Source: SZAS-18 sp038322235
GTDB lineage: Bacteria > Verrucomicrobiota > Verrucomicrobiia > Chthoniobacterales > SZAS-18
Assembly: GCA_038322235.1 (NCBI GenBank)
Contig: JBBQFQ010000009.1
Coordinates: forward strand, 1 to 64,000
DNA length: 64,000 nucleotides
Reading direction: 5' to 3'
Of the stretch, positions 57,954 through 64,000 are shown one piece after another. The notes under the pieces are model-generated. The model was not told the origin of the DNA and searched no databases. It saw only the letters and a list, made by a program, of their open reading frames with translations. The first letter of the stretch is position 1, and the number at the start of each line of letters is the position of its first letter. The translations under genes were made by a program, and so were the position numbers.

Positions 57954-60599
57954 TCACGGCCTCTGGTAGAGGAAAAACACTTTTCCGGGGGTGTAGGACG
58001 AGGTGTCGTTCGAATAACTGCCGTTGAGCCCGCCCCAGACGATCATCTCGCTGCCCGTCCACACGGCCGTGTGGTGATTACGCGCAGTGGGCGCGCCGGT
58101 GGGGGTCACCGCCGTCCAAATGTTGCTCGCCGGATTGTAGCGCCCGCCGTCGTTCAACTTACTGCCGTTCAGGCCGCCCCAGACGATCATCTCGTTGCCC
58201 GTCCACACCGCCGTGTGCTCGAAACGCGCGGCGGGCGCGCCGGTGGGGGTCACCGCCGTCCAAGTGTTGCCCGCCGGATTGTAGCGCCCACCGTCGTTCA
58301 AATAACTGAAGCCGTATCCGCCCCAAACGATCATCTCGCTGCCCGTCCATACCGCCGTGTGCTCGTAACGCGCGGAGGGTGCGCCGGTGACGGCTATCGC
58401 CGTCCAACTGTTGCCCGCTGGATTGTAGCGCCCGCCGTCGTTTAAAGCACCGCCGCGGTATCCGCTCCAGACGTTCATCTCGCTGCCCGGCCACACCGCT
58501 GTGTGCTGCTGACGCCCGGCGGGCGCGCCGGTGGTGGTCATCGCCGTCCAGGCGTTGCCCGCCGGATTGTAGCGTCCGCCGTCGTTGAATTCGCCGACGT
58601 TGTTCGTTCCGCCCCAGACGATCATCTCGCTGCCCGTCCACACTGCCGTGTGAGAGTAACGCGCGGCGGGCGCGCCGGTGGTGGTCACTGCCGTCCAACT
58701 GTTGCCCGCCGGATTGTAGCGCCCGCCGTCATTGAAATTGCTGGCGCCGGATCCGCCCCAGACGATCATCTCGCTGCCCGTCCAGACCGCCGTGTGATCG
58801 GTACGCCCGGCGGGCGCGGCGGTGGTGGGCAGCGCCGTCCAAGTGTTGCCCGCCGGATTGTAGCGTCCGCCGTCGTTCAAAACGGTGCCGCCGCCGTTGT
58901 TCCCGCCCCAGACGATCATCTCGCTGCCGGTCCATACTGCCGTCTCGAGGCGACGCGCGGCGGGCGCGCCGGTCGTGGTGACCAACGTCCAACTGTTGCC
59001 CGCTGGATTGTAGCGCCCGCCGTCGTTGAAATCACTGGAGTTGTTGGTTCCGCCCCAGACGATCATCTCGCTGCCCGTCCACACCCCCGCGGCATTGTAA
59101 CGCCCCGCGGGCGCGCCGGTGGTAGTTATCGCCGTCCAAGTGTTGCCCGCCGGATTGTAGCGCCCGCCGTCGTTCAAAAAAGCGAAACCGACTCCGCCCC
59201 AGACGATCATCTCGCTGCCCGTCCACACCGCCGTGTGAGAGGACCGCACGGCGGGCGCGCCGGTCGTGGTCACCGCCGTCCAACTATTGCCCGACGGATT
59301 GTAGCGCCCGCCGTCGTTGAAAGGTACGCCGCCGTTGTTTCCGCCCCAGACGATCATCTCGCTGCCCGTCCACACCGCCGTGTGAAAGGCGCGCGCGGCG
59401 GGCGCGCCCGTGGGGGTCACCGCCGTCCAAGTGTTGCCCGCCGGATTATAGCGGCCGCCGCTGTTTAAATAACTGAAGCCCTGCCCGCCCCATACGATCA
59501 TTTCGCTGCCCGTCCACACCGCCTTGTGATCGCTACGCGGGAGGGGCGCGCCGGTGGTGGTCACGGGCGTCCAACTGTTAGCCGCCGGATTGTAGCGCCC
59601 GCCGTCGTTCAAATAACTGGCGCCTTGTCCGCCCCAGACGATCATCTCACTGCCCGTCCACACCGCCGTGTGAGAGTAACGCGCGGCGGGCGCGCCGGTG
59701 GTGGTCACCGCCGTCCAACTGTTGCCCGCCGGATTGTAGCGCCCGCCGTCGTTGAGATTACTGCCGCTGGTTCCGCCCCAGACGATCATCTCGCTGCCCG
59801 TCCACACCGCCGTGTGCAAGAAACGCGCGCCTGGCGTCGGGCCATTGGTCCGCTGCTGCCAGGCGTCGGCGGTCGTCGTCGTCCCAATCCGGATGTAACC
59901 TGCATTGACGAGCGCCTGATTCTCCGTGGCCGAAAGCACCAGCCCGCCACTGGCCACGCCCGTCTGCCCGCTGGCGTTTAAGTTCGCCGCCGCTGCGCCG
60001 GTGCCGAGTTGCGCCGAACCCACCGCTCCACTCGCCAGTTGTGTGGAGCCGACCGCTCCGCTGGCGATATTGGCGCTCTGCACCGCGTTCGCGGCCAGCG
60101 CCGCGCTGGTGACCGCGCCGCTGGCGATCATCGCCGAGGTGATCGCGCCGGTGGGGACGCCATTGGCGATCATCGCATAGCCCACCGCGGCGATGCGCTG
60201 GTCCGGGGTGAGCAATTGCGAGCCAGTCGTGCCGTCATTGAACCAGACGCGCAGGCGCACATCGGCATTGTTGAAAACGCTCGGCGGGATCATCGTCATG
60301 TTCGTGAGCGCATTGTCGCCCAGGAGCACGGAGTAGAGGCCGTTCGTCACGGGGAGCGCGACCGCCGCGGTGGGCTGCGAGCCGGCGGTGCTGGTGCCGT
60401 CATTACTCCAATACGTGGTGGTGCCGGCGGCATCGACGAGCGCGAACTTGAACGAACCCGAGCCGTTGAAATTCGTGGTGCCGACCGCGACGCGGCCCTG
60501 GTAATTGACCAGCTGCGGCACCTGCGCGGAGGCCGGAGTGGCGAGGAAGGCGAGGCTGCCCGCGGCGGCGAGGCCGAGTAAAACGAGGGGAGTCTTCAT
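57954..60599 (-). CDS. Secreted Kelch-like protein with 13 near-identical repeats
   Basis: Starting at ATG 60599 (MKTPLVLLGLAAAGSLAFLA) this 881-residue protein has a signal peptide ending at ASAQ. Residues ~25-140 form a beta-rich head (VNYQGRVAVGTTNFNGSGSF, VRLRVWFNDGTTG). Residues ~140-230 are a repeated stalk (AITSAMIASGAVTSAALAAN, NIASGAVGSTQLASGAVGS), as in tail-fibre-like proteins. The rest is 12 complete and one final partial repeat of ~48-50 residues with the core HTAVWTGSEMIVWGG and DGGRYNPAGNSWTAVTTTGA, a Kelch-like pattern (R-x-x-H-x-x-x-W-x-G-x-E-M). The repeats should form one or two beta-propellers. The gene ends VFFLYQRP with no anchor. Start sites upstream (to 60731) add an Arg-rich tail and are unlikely. 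Confidence 0.85.
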   Translation of the reverse strand: MKTPLVLLGLAAAGSLAFLATPASAQVPQLVNYQGRVAVGTTNFNGSGSFKFALVDAAGTTTYWSNDGTSTAGSQPTAAVALPVTNGLYSVLLGDNALTNMTMIPPSVFNNADVRLRVWFNDGTTGSQLLTPDQRIAAVGYAMIANGVPTGAITSAMIASGAVTSAALAANAVQSANIASGAVGSTQLASGAVGSAQLGTGAAAANLNASGQTGVASGGLVLSATENQALVNAGYIRIGTTTTADAWQQRTNGPTPGARFLHTAVWTGSEMIVWGGTSGSNLNDGGRYNPAGNSWTAVTTTGAPAARYSHTAVWTGSEMIVWGGQGASYLNDGGRYNPAANSWTPVTTTGAPLPRSDHKAVWTGSEMIVWGGQGFSYLNSGGRYNPAGNTWTAVTPTGAPAARAFHTAVWTGSEMIVWGGNNGGVPFNDGGRYNPSGNSWTAVTTTGAPAVRSSHTAVWTGSEMIVWGGVGFAFLNDGGRYNPAGNTWTAITTTGAPAGRYNAAGVWTGSEMIVWGGTNNSSDFNDGGRYNPAGNSWTLVTTTGAPAARRLETAVWTGSEMIVWGGNNGGGTVLNDGGRYNPAGNTWTALPTTAAPAGRTDHTAVWTGSEMIVWGGSGASNFNDGGRYNPAGNSWTAVTTTGAPAARYSHTAVWTGSEMIVWGGTNNVGEFNDGGRYNPAGNAWTAMTTTGAPAGRQQHTAVWPGSEMNVWSGYRGGALNDGGRYNPAGNSWTAIAVTGAPSARYEHTAVWTGSEMIVWGGYGFSYLNDGGRYNPAGNTWTAVTPTGAPAARFEHTAVWTGNEMIVWGGLNGSKLNDGGRYNPASNIWTAVTPTGAPTARNHHTAVWTGSEMIVWGGLNGSYSNDTSSYTPGKVFFLYQRP
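57990..59830. repeat. DNA-level tandem repeats (~144-150 bp) encoding the Kelch-like units
   Basis: Thirteen consecutive units share long identical blocks such as CAGACGATCATCTCGCTGCC and CCGCCGGATTGTAGCGCCCG, while the loop codons between them differ. The conserved blocks are close to identical, which points to recent duplication or gene conversion among repeats and makes copy-number variation likely. Confidence 0.85.
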
Positions 60600-60791
60600 G
60601 ATTCTGGTTCTCCGCGGCCCGCCCAGAATGGTTCTGGGCTGATCCGCCGCACCCGGATTTCGTAGCCGCGGACTGCGAGCCAGATAAGAAGGGAACGCGG
60701 CGAGTGAAGCGCACCGGCCGCCGCGCGGCAAGCGGAATGGGGGAACCGCTCGAGGGCAGCGGGTGGGTCATCCTCGCGGCGCTTAAAGGGT

Positions 60792-60868
60792 TTCCCGCTG
60801 AGACGCCGAGACGCGGAGAAACGAAACCAATCCACAAAACCTCTGCGCCTCCGCGCTTCTGCGGGAGC
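60792..60868. repeat. Inverted repeat with CCGCTGAGACGCCGAGACGC arm
   Basis: The left arm TTTCCCGCTGAGACGCCGAG (continuing ACGCGGAG) and the right arm CTCTGCGCCTCCGCGCTTCT (continuing GCGGGAG) are imperfect inverted copies of about 26 bp around a ~20-nt loop. A second direct copy of the left arm alone lies at 60933-60959 (TCTCCCGCTGAGACGCCGAG). This sequence type is commonly dispersed in genomes as a repeat. Confidence 0.65.
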
Positions 60869-60932
60869 TCCAAAGCACGACGCACCCGTAGGGGAAGGAA
60901 AACGCACTCGGCAACTGGCGGCGGTTAAAGAA

Positions 60933-60959
60933 TCTCCCGCTGAGACGCCGAGACGCGGA
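60933..60959. repeat. Half-copy of the 60.8-kb inverted repeat
   Basis: AATCTCCCGCTGAGACGCCG followed by AGACGCGGA matches the left arm of the element at 60792-60868 over about 25 bp. No right arm follows, so it is a solo arm. Confidence 0.65.
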
Positions 60960-61052
60960 AATTGACCTGTCTTTCAGATTGCCGCTGGCAACCCCTCAAG
61001 GCCCTCTTTTCCACGCGTCGGGCGGGGGCGACTTGCTGCAACGCTGCAAAAA

Positions 61053-61098
61053 CCAAACGGCGGGTGCCCTTTCGAGCACCCGCCGCGGTTTTGGTTTT
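61053..61098 (-). terminator. Intrinsic terminator of the minus-strand gene at 61143-61718
   Basis: A perfect GGCGGGTGC/GCACCCGCC stem, extended by pairing AAACC and GGTTT flanks, is followed on the minus strand by TTTGGTTTTTG. It lies 45-90 nt after the stop codon of the minus-strand gene. A second copy of the hairpin occurs at 57216-57250. Confidence 0.8.
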
Positions 61099-61142
61099 GG
61101 TTGATCCCCCTCAGGAGGTCCCGGAGTTCGGGCGGCGATCAC

Positions 61143-61718
61143 TCAGGGTTGGACCGGAGTGGTCGGGGCGAGCGCGGGAGCGCTCGCGGGGTGACCCACC
61201 GGGCTGGGCGCGGGGGCCGGACCGACCGGCGACGCACCCGCCGAGGCGGGGGAAGGCGACGTCGCCTTCTTCTTCCTCGGGCCCTGGCCCTTGAAGCGCT
61301 TGCCCAGCTCTGCAAGGAGCGGACCGACCTGCTCCGGGTCTCCGTTCGTGCGGAGCCCCTGATAGAGCGCCCGCGCCGTCTGGACGAGATTGCTCCCGAC
61401 CAGGTAGGCCGCGTGATCGAGCGTCTGGGTGAGCAGACGGGCGATTCCGGTCAGCCGGGTGAGCTCCTCGCGGAGATCCCGGTTGGCCTGCTCCACCGCG
61501 AGATCGACGCCTTTCGGCGCGGTCTGCGGGAAGCGATTGCTGCCGTCCAGCGTGCGGTCGACGAACTCGCGATCCGCCGGGCCGAGGCCCTTGAGATTGC
61601 GTTTCCCTCCGCTGGGGAGCGGAGGAAGGTTCGCCAGCTTGGCGAGGTTGGCGTTGAGGTTGTCCGCAATTCCTTGGAGGTCTTCGCGGGTGAATGTGAT
61701 TTTCTGCTGCGTCTTGAT
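61143..61718 (-). CDS. Conserved-looking hypothetical protein without a canonical start codon
   Basis: An open frame clearly continues upstream of the first canonical start (GTG 61496): KITFTREDLQGIADNLNANL, AKLANLPPLPSGGKRNLKGL, GPADREFVDRTLDGSNRFPQ, then TAPKGVDLAVEQANRDL, LTQTLDHAAYLVGSNLVQTA, GPLLAELGKRFKGQGPRKKK and a Pro/Ala-rich tail. The natural start would be at 61718, but the codon there is ATC (IKTQQKITF), and the frame runs up to a stop with no ATG, GTG or TTG. Either ATC is used, or an ATG-to-ATC change has damaged the start. The protein (~191 residues) is helical and soluble, with no known domain. It is divergent from the WYL regulator, which may control it. Confidence 0.65.
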   Translation of the reverse strand: MKTQQKITFTREDLQGIADNLNANLAKLANLPPLPSGGKRNLKGLGPADREFVDRTLDGSNRFPQTAPKGVDLAVEQANRDLREELTRLTGIARLLTQTLDHAAYLVGSNLVQTARALYQGLRTNGDPEQVGPLLAELGKRFKGQGPRKKKATSPSPASAGASPVGPAPAPSPVGHPASAPALAPTTPVQP

Positions 61719-61905
61719 TTCAGGGTTTTTTTCTAGCCGTTGGGTTCTTTGGTTTGGTTGAATCCCCCGTCACCAACGGCCACCGGCCCGGGAGATTTTT
61801 GTTTCGTGCGAGCGCATTTGCGATCACGTCAGAAGAATACTTCAGGGGGTCTTTCCGTTTCGGGCTCACCCCCAAAAGATTTTTCCCCCTCCAGAGTAAA
61901 AACCC
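61719..61905. promoter_or_regulatory. Divergent promoter region of the hypothetical/WYL pair
   Basis: This 187-bp gap separates the divergent hypothetical gene and the WYL regulator and must hold both promoters. WYL regulators commonly bind such regions. The stretch CTTCAGGGGGTCTTTCCG and the flanking AAAAGATTTTT are the only notable composition changes; no clear operator or -10/-35 pair can be assigned. Confidence 0.4.
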
Positions 61906-63021
61906 GTGAAAAAGACCGCCTCGAAGTCCAAAAAGCGCGCAAAACCGTCCAAAAAGGACCGAAAAATGGCACCGGAAACGACTCCCCCGACGGGGATCGC
62001 TGGTCCCCGCCGGCTGGTCGCCGAGGACGACCGCCGGGCCTCGATGGCCAGGATGTACCGGATCCACCTCGTTTTGATCCAGAAGCGCGCGAAATTGCCC
62101 TCGACGAAGGACCTTGCGACGGAGCTCGACGTCTCCCCCACGACGATCGGCCGCGACATCCGCACGATGGAGCGGCGCTTATTTCTTCCGGTGGAGTACG
62201 TGCATGACCGCTGGGGCTACCGCTACACGAAGGAGAACGTGAAATTTCCGACCCTCAACGTGACGGACAAGGAGCTCTTCGCGATGGCGGTGCTCCTGCG
62301 GCTCGCACTGTCATACTCGACGACGAGTCTCATCGAGGGGAGCAAGAGCGTGCTGCGCAAACTCCAGCATGAGGTCGGGACGGAGGCGCGGTTCGACGCC
62401 GAAGCAATTGCAGCGGTGGTTTCCTTCCGCGGAACCGGCTACGACCTGCTCGGGGATCTGACGCTCTTCCGCACCCTGGTGATCGCCGCGCTCGAACGTT
62501 CGGAGCTGGTCTTCGACTATCGAAAGCTCGGCGCGCCCCGGCCGGAATTGAAGAAGGTGCGGCCGCTGCACATCTACTGCTACGAGAATGCGCTCTACCT
62601 GCGGGCGGACGACGTGGAAAGCGGTAACCGGCGATCGTACGCGCTGGTGCGGATGCGGGACGTGGTGGAGACGGGCGGGCGCTTCGTGCGTCCGCCGGAG
62701 TACGATCCCGACGAGGAATTCGAGCACTGCTTGGGAGTGTTCCTCGGCGAACCGCCGCAGGACGTGCGGATCCAGCTCCGCGGCGTCTCGGCGCGCGTCG
62801 TGCAGGAGCGGCAGATTCATCCGAGCCAGCGGGTGGTGGAGTTGCCGGACGGCACGGTGGAACTCTCTCTCCGCGTGGCCGTGACGATGGATCTGCGGCT
62901 GATCGTCCGCAAATGGGGTCCGGATGCGCGCGTGCTCCTGCCGGTGGCGCTGCGGGATCAAGTCCGCGAGGACGCCCGGATCGCGGCGGAGGAGCGCGGA
63001 TGGGAGAAGGAGGAGGTCTGA
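61906..63021 (+). CDS. WYL-domain transcriptional regulator
   Basis: This 371-residue protein starts at GTG 61906 (KKTASKSKKRAKPSKKDRK, a highly basic tail). An HTH_11/DeoR-like winged helix follows: RMYRIHLVLIQKRAKLPSTK, LATELDVSPTTIGRDIRTME. The WYL domain is at about residues 190-270 (LVFDYRKLGAPRPELKKVRP and LHIYCYENALYLRADD, with the W-Y-L-type pattern I-Y-C-Y), followed by a WCX-type C-terminal region (VAVTMDLRLIVRKWGPDARV, LLPVALRDQVREDA). WYL proteins sense ssDNA, nucleotides or damage and often control defence islands. Here the divergent partner is a conserved-looking hypothetical protein. A decayed 3' copy of this gene lies at 57260-57438. Confidence 0.9.
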   Translation: MKKTASKSKKRAKPSKKDRKMAPETTPPTGIAGPRRLVAEDDRRASMARMYRIHLVLIQKRAKLPSTKDLATELDVSPTTIGRDIRTMERRLFLPVEYVHDRWGYRYTKENVKFPTLNVTDKELFAMAVLLRLALSYSTTSLIEGSKSVLRKLQHEVGTEARFDAEAIAAVVSFRGTGYDLLGDLTLFRTLVIAALERSELVFDYRKLGAPRPELKKVRPLHIYCYENALYLRADDVESGNRRSYALVRMRDVVETGGRFVRPPEYDPDEEFEHCLGVFLGEPPQDVRIQLRGVSARVVQERQIHPSQRVVELPDGTVELSLRVAVTMDLRLIVRKWGPDARVLLPVALRDQVREDARIAAEERGWEKEEV

Positions 63022-63044
63022 GAATATTTTCACCGCGGTCCCAT

Positions 63045-63125
63045 GATTTGGAGTGCGGCAGCCCTCTGCCGCTTTGCTGGGCGACGATTGGCACACGCTG
63101 ACGTCGAGCAAGGCAGCGGGTCACC
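63045..63125. repeat. GGAGTGCG repeat element, copy B (left part)
   Basis: GGAGTGCGGCAGCCCTCTGC (63051) forms the hairpin GCGGCAG-CCCT-CTGCCGC, followed by a spacer and AAGGCAGCGGGTCACCTGAC. It matches copy A (33087-33250) over ~80 bp including the GGCxCACGCTGA spacer, but stops before the second hairpin closes. It lies just after the WYL gene, in the leader of the next gene. Confidence 0.75.
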
Positions 63126-63187
63126 TGACGCTTCCACCAAGATTCCCGAATTGCTTCGTGACCCAGAATGGGGCTGAATCATCGGCG

Positions 63188-63907
63188 ATGAGCGTCCTCC
63201 GCCTGCTGCTCGTGCTTGGTGCCCTCCTCGCGTTGAGCGCTGGGAACGTGGGGGCGGAGGATGAGATCCAGATCGGGCGTGATGCGCAGGGACGGCTCAA
63301 GGTACGGGTCGGCTTTGCGCTCCCGTTTGTGCTGCCGGTTTCGCCCTTTCCGGGCATCGCGGGCTACGCCACGGGCGCACTCGGATTCCACTCCGCGGTC
63401 TCGGACGAACCGGCGAACGATTTTTATGTGGTCTCCACCGACGCGGATTTTCGACTTGTTCTCGTGGCGAAAGATCCGGGAATGGAAGTCTGGAACGATT
63501 CGGGATCGGGCTTCATGGCGGTGGGCGACTCTTTCTATGTCGGCGTGGCGCCCTTCGACACGCATCCCGTCTGGAACCTGCCCGCCGGAGCGCCGGGCGG
63601 GTCATACGCGCTGACACTGAAGCTGCGAGATCTCAACGGCATCTATCCGGAGAGCGATCCTTTCGTCGTCAGCTTCACGCCGGAGCCGTCGCCGGTGGTT
63701 TCGATCACGTTCCGCGCAAGCGGTGCGGTCCTCATTTCGTGGACGCTCCCGGCCGATGGATGGGTCCTGCAACAGGCCCCAACGCTTACGGGCGGAGCGG
63801 CGGTGTGGACGGCGATTCCACCGCCCTATGACCTCACCGCCACGGAAGCCTCGACGACGCTTTCAGCCACTGGACCCGCCAGTTTTTTCCGACTCCGAAA
63901 ACCCTAA
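63188..63907 (+). CDS. Secreted protein of unknown function
   Basis: Starting at ATG 63188 (MSVLRLLLVLGALLALSAGN) this 239-residue protein has a signal peptide ending near NVGAE. The in-frame start at 63053 would run through the repeat element and is rejected. The mature part is beta-rich (RLKVRVGFALPFVLPVSPFP, PANDFYVVSTDADFRLVLVA, GDSFYVGVAPFDTHPVWNLP) and ends in a segment similar to the T-x-x-x-W-T-x-I-P / A-S-F-F-R-L-R-K-P C-termini common in Verrucomicrobial exoproteins (VLQQAPTLTGGAAVWTAIPP). No catalytic motif is visible. It is probably extracellular. Confidence 0.75.
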   Translation: MSVLRLLLVLGALLALSAGNVGAEDEIQIGRDAQGRLKVRVGFALPFVLPVSPFPGIAGYATGALGFHSAVSDEPANDFYVVSTDADFRLVLVAKDPGMEVWNDSGSGFMAVGDSFYVGVAPFDTHPVWNLPAGAPGGSYALTLKLRDLNGIYPESDPFVVSFTPEPSPVVSITFRASGAVLISWTLPADGWVLQQAPTLTGGAAVWTAIPPPYDLTATEASTTLSATGPASFFRLRKP

Positions 63908-63914
63908 CCACACG

Positions 63915-64000
63915 TCACTTCGCGGCCGGGGAAGCGGCGGGGGCGGCATCGGGCACGCCGCGGATCGCCACGAGGTAGTCGATGATTTGCTTCTGCTTTT
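63915..64000 (-). CDS. C-terminal fragment of a gene that continues past the window edge
   Basis: The minus strand reads KQKQIIDYLVAIRGVPDAAP, then AASPAAK and a stop at 63915-63917. The I-I-D-Y-L-V-A-I-R pattern resembles the final helix of cytochrome c-type domains found in Verrucomicrobial secreted oxidoreductases, but 28 residues are too few for a firm assignment. The gene is cut by the right end of the window. Confidence 0.4.
   Translation of the reverse strand, partial: KQKQIIDYLVAIRGVPDAAPAASPAAK

Larger units (their letters stand above)
60600..61052. other. Intergenic region with inverted/direct repeats
   Basis: About 450 bp without a supported gene separate the Kelch-like gene from the terminator at 61053. 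The stretch contains the inverted repeat at 60792-60868 and a direct half-copy at 60933-60959. The promoter of the Kelch-like gene should lie just upstream of 60599. Confidence 0.45.

Overview
The window is high-GC bacterial DNA with no rRNA, no complete tRNA, no CRISPR array and no intact prophage. Gene content points to a member of the Verrucomicrobiota, probably a soil or freshwater lineage: a PEP-CTERM exosortase substrate, several very large secreted repeat proteins, tandem serine/threonine kinases with TolB/FlgO-like and TPR domains, RAYT/IS200-type transposase genes, and C-rich gene leaders that almost never contain a Shine-Dalgarno sequence. The phylum is inferred from gene families; no marker gene was compared.

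Layout. 0.4-3.7 kb: a PAS histidine kinase, a CheR-like methyltransferase and an overlapping polysaccharide pyruvyl transferase. 3.9-9.6 kb (minus strand): a small secreted beta-helix protein, an envelope OmpA-domain protein, a MESH1-like HD hydrolase, a processive-type GT2 glycosyltransferase and a Gfo/Idh/MocA-fold protein. 9.8-12.8 kb (plus): rpmB, a 67-residue protein, a CobW-type GTPase, an IS200-like transposase and a lone Dpp/Opp-type permease. 12.9-17.5 kb (minus): a DtxR/MntR-like regulator with a hairpin directly against its start codon, a 1,074-residue BNR/sortilin-like secreted protein and a LolA-like protein. 17.6-20.0 kb: a membrane protein / metal-sensor-like protein / ECF sigma operon in the order of cnrYXH, followed by a leucine-rich repeat protein. 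20.3-30.1 kb: a large beta-helix protein, a HEAT-like/RNA-methyltransferase protein, a subtilase and glycyl-tRNA synthetase.

30.2-42.3 kb holds four tandem paralogous transmembrane Ser/Thr kinases. A DUF433 gene sits between kinases 2 and 3, bracketed by a ~196 bp direct duplication of the kinase junction. 42.5-46.9 kb carries a secreted dienelactone hydrolase-like enzyme and the lower-glycolysis set gap - (PepSY-like membrane protein) - pgk - tpiA.

47-64 kb is accessory and repeat-rich: an OmpA-like lipoprotein, a cupin, an LprI-like protein, then a ~755 bp array of degenerate 21-bp units on a 7-residue period, which runs into a truncated RAYT transposase. After that come a modular 1,008-residue secreted protein, a PEP-CTERM protein, a zone of gene remnants (hipA-like, DUF1579-like), a PstS-like/OmpA fusion, a decayed copy of a terminator/WYL-regulator locus, a 13-repeat Kelch-like protein, and the intact version of that locus (a conserved hypothetical gene divergent from a WYL regulator). 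REP-like hairpin elements that share a GGAGTGCG terminus lie at 33.1, 47.1, 57.5 and 63.05 kb.

The best candidates for something undescribed are the 21-bp heptad array joined to the RAYT remnant, the dispersed GGAGTGCG hairpin elements (two copies show compensatory stem changes), the DUF433 insertion with a long flanking duplication, and the four-kinase array.
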